A stretch of 64,000 bases of DNA from Thalassobaculum litoreum DSM 18839. Its GTDB lineage: Bacteria > Pseudomonadota > Alphaproteobacteria > Thalassobaculales > Thalassobaculaceae. Positions within the stretch are counted from its first letter, which is position 1. Each line of letters starts with the position of its first letter. The stretch spans positions 434,557-498,556 of the forward strand of contig NZ_FNBW01000001.1 of the NCBI RefSeq assembly GCF_900102465.1, read 5' to 3'. The position numbers were made by a program, and so were the translations under genes. The notes under the pieces are model-generated. The model ran no database searches. It worked only from the letters and a program-made list of their open reading frames with translations, and had not been told where the DNA came from. Positions 16,706 to 26,417 of this stretch are shown here, piece after piece.

Positions 16706-17926
16706 ATGGCCGAAGACCGCCAGCACAAGACACGCACCCGACTGATTCACGCCGGGCGCACGCCGCACGAGTTCAGTGGAGTCGTGAATACTCCGGTGTT
16801 CCACGCCTCGACGGTCCTCGCCCCGAGCCTGGAGGCCTGGCGCCAGGTACGTTCCGCCCCGCCGCCGAATTATAATGAAGGGATCGACGCCCCGATCACC
16901 TATGGGGTGAGCGGCACGCCGACCACCTACCGTCTGGAGGCGGCTCTCTGCGAGATCTACAAGGCGGGCGACGTGGTCATGACCTCCTCCGGCCTGTCGG
17001 CGATCACCGCCGGGCTGCTGGCGGTGCTGAAGGCCGGCGACCACCTGCTGATGACCGACACCGCCTATTTCCCGACCCGAAAGTTCTGCGAGCAGGTCCT
17101 GGCGAAGTTCGGGGTCGAGACGACCTATTACGACCCCCGGATCGGCGCCGGCATCGCCGGGCTGATGCGCCCCAACACGGCTTGCGTCTATACCGAGAGC
17201 CCCGGCTCCCAGACCTTCGAGGTCCAGGACATCCCGGCGATCGCCGAGGTCGCGCACAAGGCCGGCGCGGTGGTGATGATGGACAACACCTGGGGTACGC
17301 CGCTGTTCTGCGATCCGTTCGCGCTCGGCGTCGACATCGTCAACGAGGCGGTGACCAAGTATATTGGCGGCCATTCAGACGTGATCATGGGGCTGCTCGC
17401 CAGCACCCGCGACTACAGCGAGCAGGTCCGCTCCACCGTGCGGCTGCATGGCCACTACGTAGCGCCCGACGATCTGTATCTGGCGGCGCGCGGCCTTCGC
17501 ACCATGGAGATCCGCCTGCGACAGACCGGCGAGACCGGCCTCGCGCTGGCCCGATGGCTGGAAGGACGCCCGGAGATCGAGTGCGTGCTCCACCCTGCCC
17601 TGGAGAGCCATCCGGACCATGCCCTGTGGAAGCGCGATTTCAGCGGCTGCAGCGGCCTGTTCTCCGCCGTCTTCAAGCCGGTGCCGGATCAGGCACTCGC
17701 CGCCTTCTACGACGGGCTCACGCTGTTCGGCATGGGCGCGAGCTGGGGCGGGTTCGAAAGCCTGGTCAAGCCGACAGACATCACCCCGGAACGCAGCGCC
17801 ACGACCTGGCCGCACGAGGGTCCCATCGTCCGGTTCTATACCGGACTGGAGGATCCGGACGATCTGATCGCCGATGTGGAGGCCGGGCTCGACCGCATGC
17901 GGGCGATCGCCGCCGTTGCGGGTTGA
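16706..17926 (+). CDS. metC: Cystathionine beta-lyase (Cys/Met metabolism PLP enzyme)
   Basis: PLP enzyme of 406 residues that would cleave cystathionine to homocysteine, pyruvate and ammonia. The PLP lysine is Lys218 in TKYIGGHSDVIMG. PITYGVSGTPTTYRLEAALC and MTSSGLSAITAGLLAVLKAG are the cofactor and active-site segments, and SWGGFESL lies near the C-terminus as in MetC rather than gamma-synthases. ATG 16706 directly follows GAGGAAAAG; an in-frame ATG at 16667 would add 13 residues without a ribosome site. It is divergent from aapJ. A methionine gamma-lyase-like activity is a less likely alternative. Confidence 0.9.
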   Translation: MAEDRQHKTRTRLIHAGRTPHEFSGVVNTPVFHASTVLAPSLEAWRQVRSAPPPNYNEGIDAPITYGVSGTPTTYRLEAALCEIYKAGDVVMTSSGLSAITAGLLAVLKAGDHLLMTDTAYFPTRKFCEQVLAKFGVETTYYDPRIGAGIAGLMRPNTACVYTESPGSQTFEVQDIPAIAEVAHKAGAVVMMDNTWGTPLFCDPFALGVDIVNEAVTKYIGGHSDVIMGLLASTRDYSEQVRSTVRLHGHYVAPDDLYLAARGLRTMEIRLRQTGETGLALARWLEGRPEIECVLHPALESHPDHALWKRDFSGCSGLFSAVFKPVPDQALAAFYDGLTLFGMGASWGGFESLVKPTDITPERSATTWPHEGPIVRFYTGLEDPDDLIADVEAGLDRMRAIAAVAG

Positions 17927-18017
17927 GTGCTCCGTTAACCGCTCCGACCAGGATCCCTGCTATCCTCAGCCGCCTGACCGATAGGTAGGGCCGGATCCGA
18001 CTGATCGAGGTGTCTCC

Positions 18018-19163
18018 TTGCCCAACAGGTCTCCCATCGCGGCACGTAAGCCGAGGCTGGTGTTCTGCACCGCCCGCCCGGCGCGCTATGCGGCCGTGCT
18101 CAACGTCCTGCGGCAGACCTTCGCCATCACGGTGATCCCGAACGACCCGAGCGCCGCGAAGACGTTCGAGACCCACCCGGACTGCATCGTGATCGAGAAC
18201 CAGCTGGTCGGCGGCGACGGGATGTGGCTGGCGCAGCAGGCGAACGCCCTGCGGGCGGGCGGGCGGCAGTCCCTGATCATGGTGGCGCCGAAGATGACCC
18301 TGCCGATCGGGCGGCTGATCGAGGAACGGGTCATCGACGCCGCGATCACCGGGTCGCCGGAGACCGGCGAGTTCCTGAACAGCTTCTGGCGGGCGTACGG
18401 CACCGTCAGCGAGGACGAGACTCTCAGCGCCCTGTCCAAACCCGCCGGCCAGGTCATGCAGAGCGGCCGGCAGCTCTTCACGCAGTTGGAGGACATGACC
18501 GCGACCGGCGGGATCGACCTGGAAGGCCGCAAGCTGGTCGCCAGCGCTGCCGCCAGTGTCGTCGATCTCGCCGGCGATCCGAGCGTGGCGCCGATGCTCC
18601 ATCAGCTCCGCGGGCACCATGACAGCACCTTCGCCCACAGTCTGCGGGTCGGAATCCTGATGGCGTCCTTCGGCCGCGCGATCGGCGTGGGGGACGACCA
18701 GCTCCGGCTCATGGCCGAGACCGGACTGCTGCACGATCTGGGCAAGATGCAGGTGCCGCTGTCGATCCTGGCGAAACCGGGCTCGCTGACCGAGGCGGAG
18801 CGTCAGGAGATGAGCCTGCACCCGGTCTACGGCGCCCAACTGGTCAACGAAGGCTACCGCGATCTGCCGGACCTGATCTCCGCGGTGCGCCATCACCACG
18901 AGAAGCTGGACGGTACCGGCTACCCGGACGGCCAGACCCGGGGTCAGATCCACGAGATGTCGCTGTGCACGGCGGTGGTCGACGTGTTCTCCGCCCTCAC
19001 CGACCGGCGCGACTACAAGGAGCCGATGGAGCGCGACCAGGCCTTCGCCATCATGGACACCATGGCCGGCCCGCATCTGGAGCCGCGGCTCTACCGTCGG
19101 TTCCGCGAGCTGGTGCTGGACACCCGTCTGGCCGACGAACCGCAGGTGCGCGCGGCCCGCTAA
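18018..19163 (+). CDS. HD-GYP domain protein, probable cyclic-di-GMP phosphodiesterase
   Basis: Protein of 381 residues. Residues 1-140 look like a degenerate receiver-like domain without a clear phospho-acceptor pocket. Residues about 200-365 form an HD-GYP domain. The HD dyad is His239-Asp240 in LLHDLGKMQVP, and HHHEKLDGTGYPDG contains the intact GYP triad and metal ligands. Known HD-GYP proteins hydrolyse cyclic di-GMP to GMP or pGpG. The start is a TTG codon behind GAGGTG at five bases. It is 14 bp from the convergent rhodanese gene. A role in motility or surface switching is inferred only. Confidence 0.9.
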   Translation: MPNRSPIAARKPRLVFCTARPARYAAVLNVLRQTFAITVIPNDPSAAKTFETHPDCIVIENQLVGGDGMWLAQQANALRAGGRQSLIMVAPKMTLPIGRLIEERVIDAAITGSPETGEFLNSFWRAYGTVSEDETLSALSKPAGQVMQSGRQLFTQLEDMTATGGIDLEGRKLVASAAASVVDLAGDPSVAPMLHQLRGHHDSTFAHSLRVGILMASFGRAIGVGDDQLRLMAETGLLHDLGKMQVPLSILAKPGSLTEAERQEMSLHPVYGAQLVNEGYRDLPDLISAVRHHHEKLDGTGYPDGQTRGQIHEMSLCTAVVDVFSALTDRRDYKEPMERDQAFAIMDTMAGPHLEPRLYRRFRELVLDTRLADEPQVRAAR

Positions 19164-19176
19164 AGGCCCCGATCGG

Positions 19177-20775
19177 TCAGGCGGGAAAGTGCCTGAAGCT
19201 GATGCCGCCGGCCTTCTTGATCTGCTCGACCAGCGCGACTTCCCAGGTCAGATAGTCGTTCATCGCCTTTTCGATCTCTGCCTTGTTGGTGCGATCGTAG
19301 GGCCGCAGGTAGCTGTCATCCGGCTCCGACAGGACGGCGGTCATGCCGCTCTGCAGGGGCAGGCCGGCCACCTTCCAGGCCGCGGTGCCCCCCTCGATCA
19401 CCGAAATGTCGCGCCCGGTGCCGCTCAGATCTGCGGCGGCGAAACGGGCCAGCATGCCGTCGGGCGAGGTCAGGACGATGGCCTTGTCCGCCGGGATCTT
19501 CGACAGATTGTCGGCGATGGCCACCCGGCCGGCCCACCAGGCGCCCTCGGGATGGGCGTCGCGGTAGTCCAGCGCCTTGGCCAGATCGAGGACGACCGCA
19601 CCGGCCTCCGCCAGGGACCGGGCGGCGGCGGCCGGAACGGTCTTCACCTCCGAAACGGCGTCGAGGCCGAGGATCTCCGGCGTGTAGCGGCCCGAGACCG
19701 TGCGCTGGCTGTCGAGCGACGCGGTCAGCACATACACGTCGCGCCAGCCGAGCTGCACCAGCCAGCTCGCGGTCATCAGCGCCCGCACCTTGCGGTCGTC
19801 GACCAGCACGACCCGCGCGTTGCGCACCGGCAGGTAGCTGTCGGTCGCCTGCACGAGTTGGCCGCCCGGCGCATGACGGCTGTCGGCGATGCGCCGCGCC
19901 TCGAACTCTTCCAATGTCCGCACATCCAGGATCGCCAGGGTGCGGCTGTCCCGCTGCTCGCGCCAGGCGTCGAGGGTATCCGCATCGACGGTCTTCACGC
20001 CGAAGCGTTGCGCACAAGCCTCCGCCTGCGCCACGGCCTTGGCCAGGATGTCCTCGGCCGGCTCCGGCGCGGTGCGGTCGTTGCCGTGCTCGAGCTGATA
20101 GCCCGACAGGTGCCAGCCCATGGTGCCGTTGCGCAGAGCCACGACCTTGTTCGGGATGCCGGCATTGATCAGCGACTGGGCGCCGATGATCGAGCGGGTG
20201 CGGCCGGCGCAGTTAACCACCACGGTCGTGTCGGCATCGGGTGCCACCTGCCCTACCCGGTAGACCAGCTCCGCACCCGGCACGTCGATGCCGGTGGGGA
20301 TGTTCATGACCCGGTATTCGTCCATCGGCCGGCTGTCGAGCACCACCAGCTTCTCGCCGGACTCCATCATCGCCTTCAGCTCGTCGGCCGACACCGAGGG
20401 GGTGTCGTAGGCATGCTCGACGAACTCGCCGAATGCCTTGGACGGGACGTACATGCCGCTGAACAGCTCGAAGCCCGCCACCGCCCAGGCCTTGGTGCCG
20501 CCGTCCAGCACGGCGACGTCGGTGTAGCCGAAGCCTTCCAGTAGCGCGGCCGCGCGCTCGGCCAGCCCTTCGCCGGCATCCTCGACCACGACCGGCGTGG
20601 ACCGGCGCGGGATCTGCTCGCCGACCCGGAGCTCGAGCTGACCCAGCGGAATATTGGCGGCCAGAATCGGGTGGGACGCGCCGTAGGCCGCCTGCTCGCG
20701 CACATCGATCAGCGCGATCTCCCCGTCGCCGTCCAGGGCCGCCTTCAGGGTCGCGGCATCGATCGTCTTGGCCAT
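19177..20775 (-). CDS. Four-domain rhodanese-like protein
   Basis: Protein of 532 residues made of four rhodanese folds at about 1-105, 120-240, 265-365 and 380-490. Only the second keeps the catalytic cysteine: Cys189 in VVVNCAGRTRSIIG. At the equivalent loops the first has VVVEDAGEG, the third VVLVDDRKVR and the fourth IVLTSPDGM, so these are probably structural or regulatory. Each domain retains LIDVREQAAYG-like and LDGGTKAW-like elements. Enzymes of this build move sulfane sulfur between thiols. A C-terminal tail with YLTWEVALVEQIKKAGG follows. It is 25 bp downstream of the ABC-F gene and probably in its operon. Confidence 0.9.
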   Translation of the reverse strand: MAKTIDAATLKAALDGDGEIALIDVREQAAYGASHPILAANIPLGQLELRVGEQIPRRSTPVVVEDAGEGLAERAAALLEGFGYTDVAVLDGGTKAWAVAGFELFSGMYVPSKAFGEFVEHAYDTPSVSADELKAMMESGEKLVVLDSRPMDEYRVMNIPTGIDVPGAELVYRVGQVAPDADTTVVVNCAGRTRSIIGAQSLINAGIPNKVVALRNGTMGWHLSGYQLEHGNDRTAPEPAEDILAKAVAQAEACAQRFGVKTVDADTLDAWREQRDSRTLAILDVRTLEEFEARRIADSRHAPGGQLVQATDSYLPVRNARVVLVDDRKVRALMTASWLVQLGWRDVYVLTASLDSQRTVSGRYTPEILGLDAVSEVKTVPAAAARSLAEAGAVVLDLAKALDYRDAHPEGAWWAGRVAIADNLSKIPADKAIVLTSPDGMLARFAAADLSGTGRDISVIEGGTAAWKVAGLPLQSGMTAVLSEPDDSYLRPYDRTNKAEIEKAMNDYLTWEVALVEQIKKAGGISFRHFPA

Positions 20776-20800
20776 TCCACTTCCTCCCTTGGTCCGCCGG

Positions 20801-22687
<1,887 letters not shown>

Positions 22688-22784
22688 GGGCGGGGTGATA
22701 GCACCACGGAGGCGAGCCGGCCAAGCGGGAACCCGAGGTCCTTCACACCTTCCCTCTTCCGCCGCCCGGGCGTAGAGAGGATGG

Positions 22785-23681
22785 ATGGTTTCCCCCGCCC
22801 TGCCGACGTCCGGCTCCTCCGCACCCGCCAAGGCGATCCTGATGATGATCGCCGCTGCCGGCATCCTCACCGTCAACGACGCCATCGCCAAATGGCTGGC
22901 CGAACGCTATCCGGTCGGCCAGGTCCTGGCGATGCGCGGCGGGCTGGTGGTGATGATGGTCTATGGCTGGGCGATCGTCTCCGGTCGGGGATCGGTCCTG
23001 CGGGTGAAGAGCTGGCCGCTACACCTGACGCGGGGCGGGCTGATGGCGGTCTCCACCTTTCTGTTCGTGACGTCGCTGTGGCTGCTGCCGATCGCCGACG
23101 CCATCGCGATCTCCTTCGCCGGACCGATCTTCGCCACCGCGCTGGCCGCCCTGATCCTGGGGGAGCCGGTCGGCTGGCGGCGCTGGAGCGCGGTCGCGGT
23201 CGGGTTCGCCGGCGTGGTGGTGATGGTCCGCCCAACCCCGGAGATGTTCCGCATCGTCGCCCTGATCCCCATCGTCGCCGCCTTCGTCGGCGCGTTGCGC
23301 GACATCGCCACCCGCAAGCTCGGCACCGGCGGAGAATCGACCCTGATGGTGCTGATCGTCTCCACCAGCATCGTCGCCTTCGCCGGGCTGCTGACCCTGC
23401 CCTTCGGCTGGGTCGTGCCGACGCTGCCCGAACTGGGGCTGTTCCTGGTCACCTCGGTCCTGGTCGCCGTCGCGCAGGGACTCATGATCGAGAGCCTGCG
23501 GCTCGGCGAGGTCGGACTGGTCGGGCCGTTCAAGTACACCAGCCTGCTGTGGGCGCTGGTGCTGGGCCTGGTCGTGTGGGGCGACGTACCGGGGACCTGG
23601 ACACTGGCGGGCGCAGCCCTGGTTGTCGTCAGCGGGCTCTATATCTGGCATCGCGAAACCGTGGTCAGACGGCACGGCTAG
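22785..23681 (+). CDS. EamA/DMT family transporter
   Basis: Inner-membrane protein of 298 residues with about ten hydrophobic helices in two EamA repeats, for example AILMMIAAAGILTVNDAIAK and ADAIAISFAGPIFATALAAL, then a second set ending ALVVVSGLYIWHRE. RDMT proteins usually export metabolites such as amino acids, nucleobases or S-adenosylmethionine. The substrate is unknown here. It lies upstream, in the same direction, of the double SAM riboswitch and DmdA-like gene, but the riboswitch unit probably has its own promoter. The next start codon is nearly 290 bp away. Confidence 0.9.
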   Translation: MVSPALPTSGSSAPAKAILMMIAAAGILTVNDAIAKWLAERYPVGQVLAMRGGLVVMMVYGWAIVSGRGSVLRVKSWPLHLTRGGLMAVSTFLFVTSLWLLPIADAIAISFAGPIFATALAALILGEPVGWRRWSAVAVGFAGVVVMVRPTPEMFRIVALIPIVAAFVGALRDIATRKLGTGGESTLMVLIVSTSIVAFAGLLTLPFGWVVPTLPELGLFLVTSVLVAVAQGLMIESLRLGEVGLVGPFKYTSLLWALVLGLVVWGDVPGTWTLAGAALVVVSGLYIWHRETVVRRHG

Positions 23682-23697
23682 ACGTCTTCGAATCCGC

Positions 23698-23726
23698 TTG
23701 ACGCCGACCGGCGATACTCGCATTTT
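23698..23726 (+). promoter_or_regulatory. Possible promoter of the SAM riboswitch transcript
   Basis: TTGACG (23698-23703) and CATTTT (23721-23726) are separated by 17 bases. The second hexamer is a weak -10 element. The predicted start near 23732 would fall two bases before the first strand of the first aptamer, which is the expected geometry for a riboswitch leader. Confidence 0.35.
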
Positions 23727-23733
23727 TCGCGTC

Positions 23734-23784
23734 AGCGCCGATTTGCATCCTGCTTGCGGGCGCTTAACAAATGCGGCTAAACGG
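23734..23784 (+). promoter_or_regulatory. SAM-II-type riboswitch aptamer, copy 1 (terminator-linked)
   Basis: The conserved blocks of SAM-II aptamers appear in order. Stem P1 AGCGCC (23734-23739) pairs with GGCGCT (23759-23764). The loop carries GATTTG (23740-23745) and GCTTGC (23752-23757). The tail reads TTAACAAA and then GCTAAA (23776-23781). The pseudoknot pairing is weaker than in copy 2. The 3' strand of P1 (CGGGCG, 23757-23762) can instead pair with CGCCCG (23796-23801), the left arm of the following terminator. This gives the expected switch logic: ligand-bound P1 permits termination. Confidence 0.75.
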
Positions 23785-23792
23785 ATCGACAC

Positions 23793-23831
23793 ATCCGCCC
23801 GGCCGCATCGGCTCTTGAGGGCGGATTTTTT
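23793..23831 (+). terminator. Intrinsic terminator, expression platform of riboswitch copy 1
   Basis: ATCCGCCC (23793-23800) pairs with GGGCGGAT (23819-23826), with an inner GCCG/GGCT mini-stem in the 18-base loop. A run of six T follows (23826-23831). It lies nine bases after the first aptamer and before the second, so it can also serve as the end of the EamA transcript. Confidence 0.8.
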
Positions 23832-23874
23832 ATCGCCACATCAACGGTATGGGCTTGGTCCGCCCCGACGGACT

Positions 23875-23964
23875 CCCGGTGATTTGAGGGGCAGCTTGCT
23901 CCGGGTCAACAAAAGCTAAAGCGCTTCGGCACCGACCGGCCCCTCGACACGCAGACGATGGAGG
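23875..23964 (+). promoter_or_regulatory. SAM-II/SAM-V-type riboswitch aptamer, copy 2, with translational expression platform
   Basis: P1 CCCGG (23875-23879) pairs with CCGGG (23901-23905). The loop contains GATTTG (23881-23886) and GCTTGC (23894-23899), and the tail contains TCAACAAAAG then GCTAAAG (23915-23921). The pseudoknot is visible as AGCTT (23893-23897) with AAGCT (23913-23917). Loop GAGGGGC (23886-23892) is perfectly complementary to GCCCCTC (23939-23945). The CCTC of that segment could alternatively mask the GGAGG ribosome site at 23960-23964. The aptamer match is strong; the switching mechanism is inference. Confidence 0.75.
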
Positions 23965-23969
23965 CCACT

Positions 23970-25163
23970 GTGAGCCCGGACTTCGACATCACCCCCGCAA
24001 CGACCGCCGCCGCGACGGACCCGACACTGGTCTTCGGCCCGCGGGTACGCACCTCGCCCTACTACGCCGCGACCCGGCGCTGGGGCGCATCCGCCTTCAC
24101 GATCTACAATCACATGTACATGCCGGTCTCCTACCGGGGCGAGGCCGACTACTGGTCTCTGGTCCGCGACGTGACCGTCTGGGATGTCGCCGGCGAGCGC
24201 CAGGTGGAAATCTGGGGCCCGCAGGCCGCCGCCTTCGCCCAGCACCTGACGCCGCGCGATCTGTCGAAGATGACCGCCGGCCAGGCCAAGTACGTGCTGA
24301 TCTGCGACCATGACGGCGGCGTGCTCAACGACCCGGTTCTGCTCAAGCTGAACGACCAGCGGTTCTGGCTGTCGGTTGCCGACGGCGACCTGCTGCTGTG
24401 GGTCAAGGCGCTGGCCCGCGCCGGCGCCTGGGACGTGACGGTCGGCGAACCGGACGTCTCGCCGCTGCAGATCCAGGGGCCGAAATCCGGACTCCTGATG
24501 AAGCGTGTGTTCGGCGACTGGGTCGAGGAGCTGAAATACTTCCGCTTCGTGGAGACCGACCTGGACGGTGCCCCGGTCGTGGTCGCCCGCACCGGCTGGT
24601 CCGGCGAGTTCGGCTACGAGATCTTCCTGCGCGACGGCCGTTACGGCGACGCACTCTGGGAGCGGCTGTTCGAGCTTGGCGCCGACCTCGGCGTCGCGCC
24701 CTCCGGACCGAGCGCGATCCGCCGGATCGAGGCCGGGCTGCTGTCCTACGGCGCCGACATGACGGCGGAGAACAACCCGTTCGAACTTGGGTTGGACCGG
24801 CTCGTGGATCTGGGTCTGGACGCCGATTACGTCGGAAAGGATGCGCTGCGCCGGATCGCCGGCGACGGCGTGACCCGTCGGCTGGTCGGCATCGAGATCC
24901 TGGGCGATCCGATCCCCGCCAATGTCGAGCGCTGGACCGCCCGTTTCGGCTCCGAGGGCAGGCCGGGCTCGGTGACCAGCGCGATCTACTCGCCGCGTCT
25001 GCACCGCAACATCGCCATGGGCTATGCGCCGGTCGGTGACCACGTCGTCGGCACCGGCGTCATCGTCGATACGCCGGACGGTCCGCGCGCGGCAACCGTC
25101 GTGGCGATGCCGTTCGTCGATCCCGCCAAGGCCCTGGCCCGCGGAGTCACGTCTCTCGCTTGA
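23970..25163 (+). CDS. DmdA-like / GcvT-fold aminomethyltransferase family protein
   Basis: Tetrahydrofolate-dependent methyltransferase of the GcvT fold, about 397 residues. It resembles DMSP demethylase DmdA, which moves a methyl group from DMSP to THF: FTIYNHMYMP, WDVAGERQVEIWGP, HLTPRDLSK, SVADGDLLLWVKALA, QGPKS and ARTGWSGEFGYEIF all parallel DmdA segments. The GTG at 23970 is chosen because GGAGG lies five bases upstream; ATG 23958 is in frame but lacks a ribosome site. Two SAM-II-type riboswitches precede it, tying it to methionine/SAM supply. Other GcvT-like demethylases remain possible, so dmdA is not assigned. Confidence 0.8.
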   Translation: MSPDFDITPATTAAATDPTLVFGPRVRTSPYYAATRRWGASAFTIYNHMYMPVSYRGEADYWSLVRDVTVWDVAGERQVEIWGPQAAAFAQHLTPRDLSKMTAGQAKYVLICDHDGGVLNDPVLLKLNDQRFWLSVADGDLLLWVKALARAGAWDVTVGEPDVSPLQIQGPKSGLLMKRVFGDWVEELKYFRFVETDLDGAPVVVARTGWSGEFGYEIFLRDGRYGDALWERLFELGADLGVAPSGPSAIRRIEAGLLSYGADMTAENNPFELGLDRLVDLGLDADYVGKDALRRIAGDGVTRRLVGIEILGDPIPANVERWTARFGSEGRPGSVTSAIYSPRLHRNIAMGYAPVGDHVVGTGVIVDTPDGPRAATVVAMPFVDPAKALARGVTSLA

Positions 25164-25261
25164 GGCACCCGGCGGGCTGCGGGGGTCGACATCGCGGCGG
25201 GGGGCGCTAGGCTGGAGCGCTCACCCGCAGCGAGATCCACAAGACCCGACGGGAAGCGATT

Positions 25262-25906
25262 GTGACCGATTACGACAAGATCCTGCGCAGCGACGGCCAG
25301 GTTTCCATGGACGGCAGCGCCAATGCCGCCACCTACGACGCCTGGGCCAGCGACTACGACCGCGAACTGGCCGAATGGGGCTATGAGGCCCCCGACCGTG
25401 CCGCCGAGTACCTCGCCAAGCACCTGGACGACAGTGCCGGCGTGCGGGTGCTCGATTGCGGGTGTGGAACCGGCATGACCGGCGTGGCACTGCGCGAGGC
25501 CGGCTTCGGCGGTCCGCTGATCGGCTTCGACATGTCCCAGGCGAGCCTGGACGTCGCCCGGGAGAAGCGCATCTACGCCGACCTGCAGCCGGTCGACCTG
25601 AACGGTCCGCTGCCGCTGGAGACGGACAGCGTCGACGGCATTCTCTGCGTCGGTGTGCTCACCTATGTGGAACAGACGCCGCTGCTGCGCGAATGGATGC
25701 GCGTGCTGCGACCGGGTGGCGTGGCGGTCTTCACCTGCCGCCAGGATTTCTGGGACACCCGCGATTTCGAGGGCAGCCTGAACGGCCTGGAGACAGAGGG
25801 CAGCCTGACGCGCCTGGAGGTCACGGGCCCGATGCCCTATATTCCGGGAAATCCGGATTTCGGGACCAAGATCCAGATCCGCTACGGCATCGTCGGCGCA
25901 GTTTAG
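25262..25906 (+). CDS. Class I SAM-dependent methyltransferase
   Basis: Soluble methyltransferase of 214 residues. Motif I VLDCGCGTGMTG (about 61-72) is followed by LIGFDMSQASLDVARE and the DSVDGILCVGVLTYVEQ post-motif. The N-terminus YDAWASDYDRELAEWGYEAP resembles the Williams-Beuren/WBSCR27-like methyltransferase group. It starts with GTG behind a GGAAG site, 98 bp after the DmdA-like gene and in the same direction. It may therefore share the riboswitch-controlled transcript. The methyl acceptor is unknown. Confidence 0.88.
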   Translation: MTDYDKILRSDGQVSMDGSANAATYDAWASDYDRELAEWGYEAPDRAAEYLAKHLDDSAGVRVLDCGCGTGMTGVALREAGFGGPLIGFDMSQASLDVAREKRIYADLQPVDLNGPLPLETDSVDGILCVGVLTYVEQTPLLREWMRVLRPGGVAVFTCRQDFWDTRDFEGSLNGLETEGSLTRLEVTGPMPYIPGNPDFGTKIQIRYGIVGAV

Positions 25907-25938
25907 CTGGAATTACATTCCGGCAAAGCGCCGGGGAA

Positions 25939-26015
25939 TGGCGCGCCCAGCAGGACTCGAACCTGCAACCGTCCGCTTAGAAGGCGGATGCTCTATCCAG
26001 TTGAGCTATGGGCGC
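25939..26015 (-). tRNA. tRNA-Arg (TCT)
   Basis: Complete minus-strand tRNA of 77 nt with encoded CCA. The acceptor stem pairs GCGCCCA with TGGGCGC, and the discriminator is G. The anticodon TCT corresponds to plus-strand 25979-25981 in the loop CTTCTAA. The T-arm reads GCAGGTTCGAGTCCTGC. It lies downstream of the complex I subunit gene on the same strand. Confidence 0.97.
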
Positions 26016-26048
26016 CCTGGCGCCACACAAAGCGGCGGCTGGTGGACG

Positions 26049-26354
26049 TCAGTGGGTCCAGTTGCTGCGGCGGTTGAACGCGAAATTGTCGGCATAGGCC
26101 TTCGGCTTCAGAACCCGCTCGCGCGGCTCCTGCACCGTGAAGGCGAAGCCGTGCTTGCGGGCGAAGGCGATCGCCTCGTCCTTGCTGTCGAACGGGATGC
26201 GGACCTGATTGGTCGTGTCGCCTGCCGACACCCAGCCCATCAGCGGCTCGGGAATGCGACGGGACTCGGCCCGGTATTCCAGCATCCAGGCGTTGGTCTT
26301 GGCCCGTCCCGACTGCATGGCGGTCTTCGCCGGCTTGTAGATCCGCACCATCAT
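26049..26354 (-). CDS. NADH dehydrogenase complex I accessory subunit, NDUFS4 (18 kDa) type
   Basis: Small protein of 101 residues of the ETC complex I NDUFS4/NDUFA family. It opens with VRIYKPAKTAMQSGRAKTNAWMLEY. The C-terminal half holds AGDTTNQVRIPFDSKDEAIAFARKHG and a tail RRSNWTH, the conserved ending of the family. In alphaproteobacteria and mitochondria this supernumerary subunit sits on the peripheral arm of complex I. Two consecutive ATG codons (26354, 26351) follow a GAGGAG site. It is encoded alone between tRNA-Pro and tRNA-Arg on the same strand, away from any nuo operon in this window. Confidence 0.92.
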   Translation of the reverse strand: MMVRIYKPAKTAMQSGRAKTNAWMLEYRAESRRIPEPLMGWVSAGDTTNQVRIPFDSKDEAIAFARKHGFAFTVQEPRERVLKPKAYADNFAFNRRSNWTH

Positions 26355-26417
26355 CGCAAGGCCGCTCCTCACTCTGTCGCCGTCCAACCCTTTGGCCGGC
26401 AAGTATATCCGATGTCG

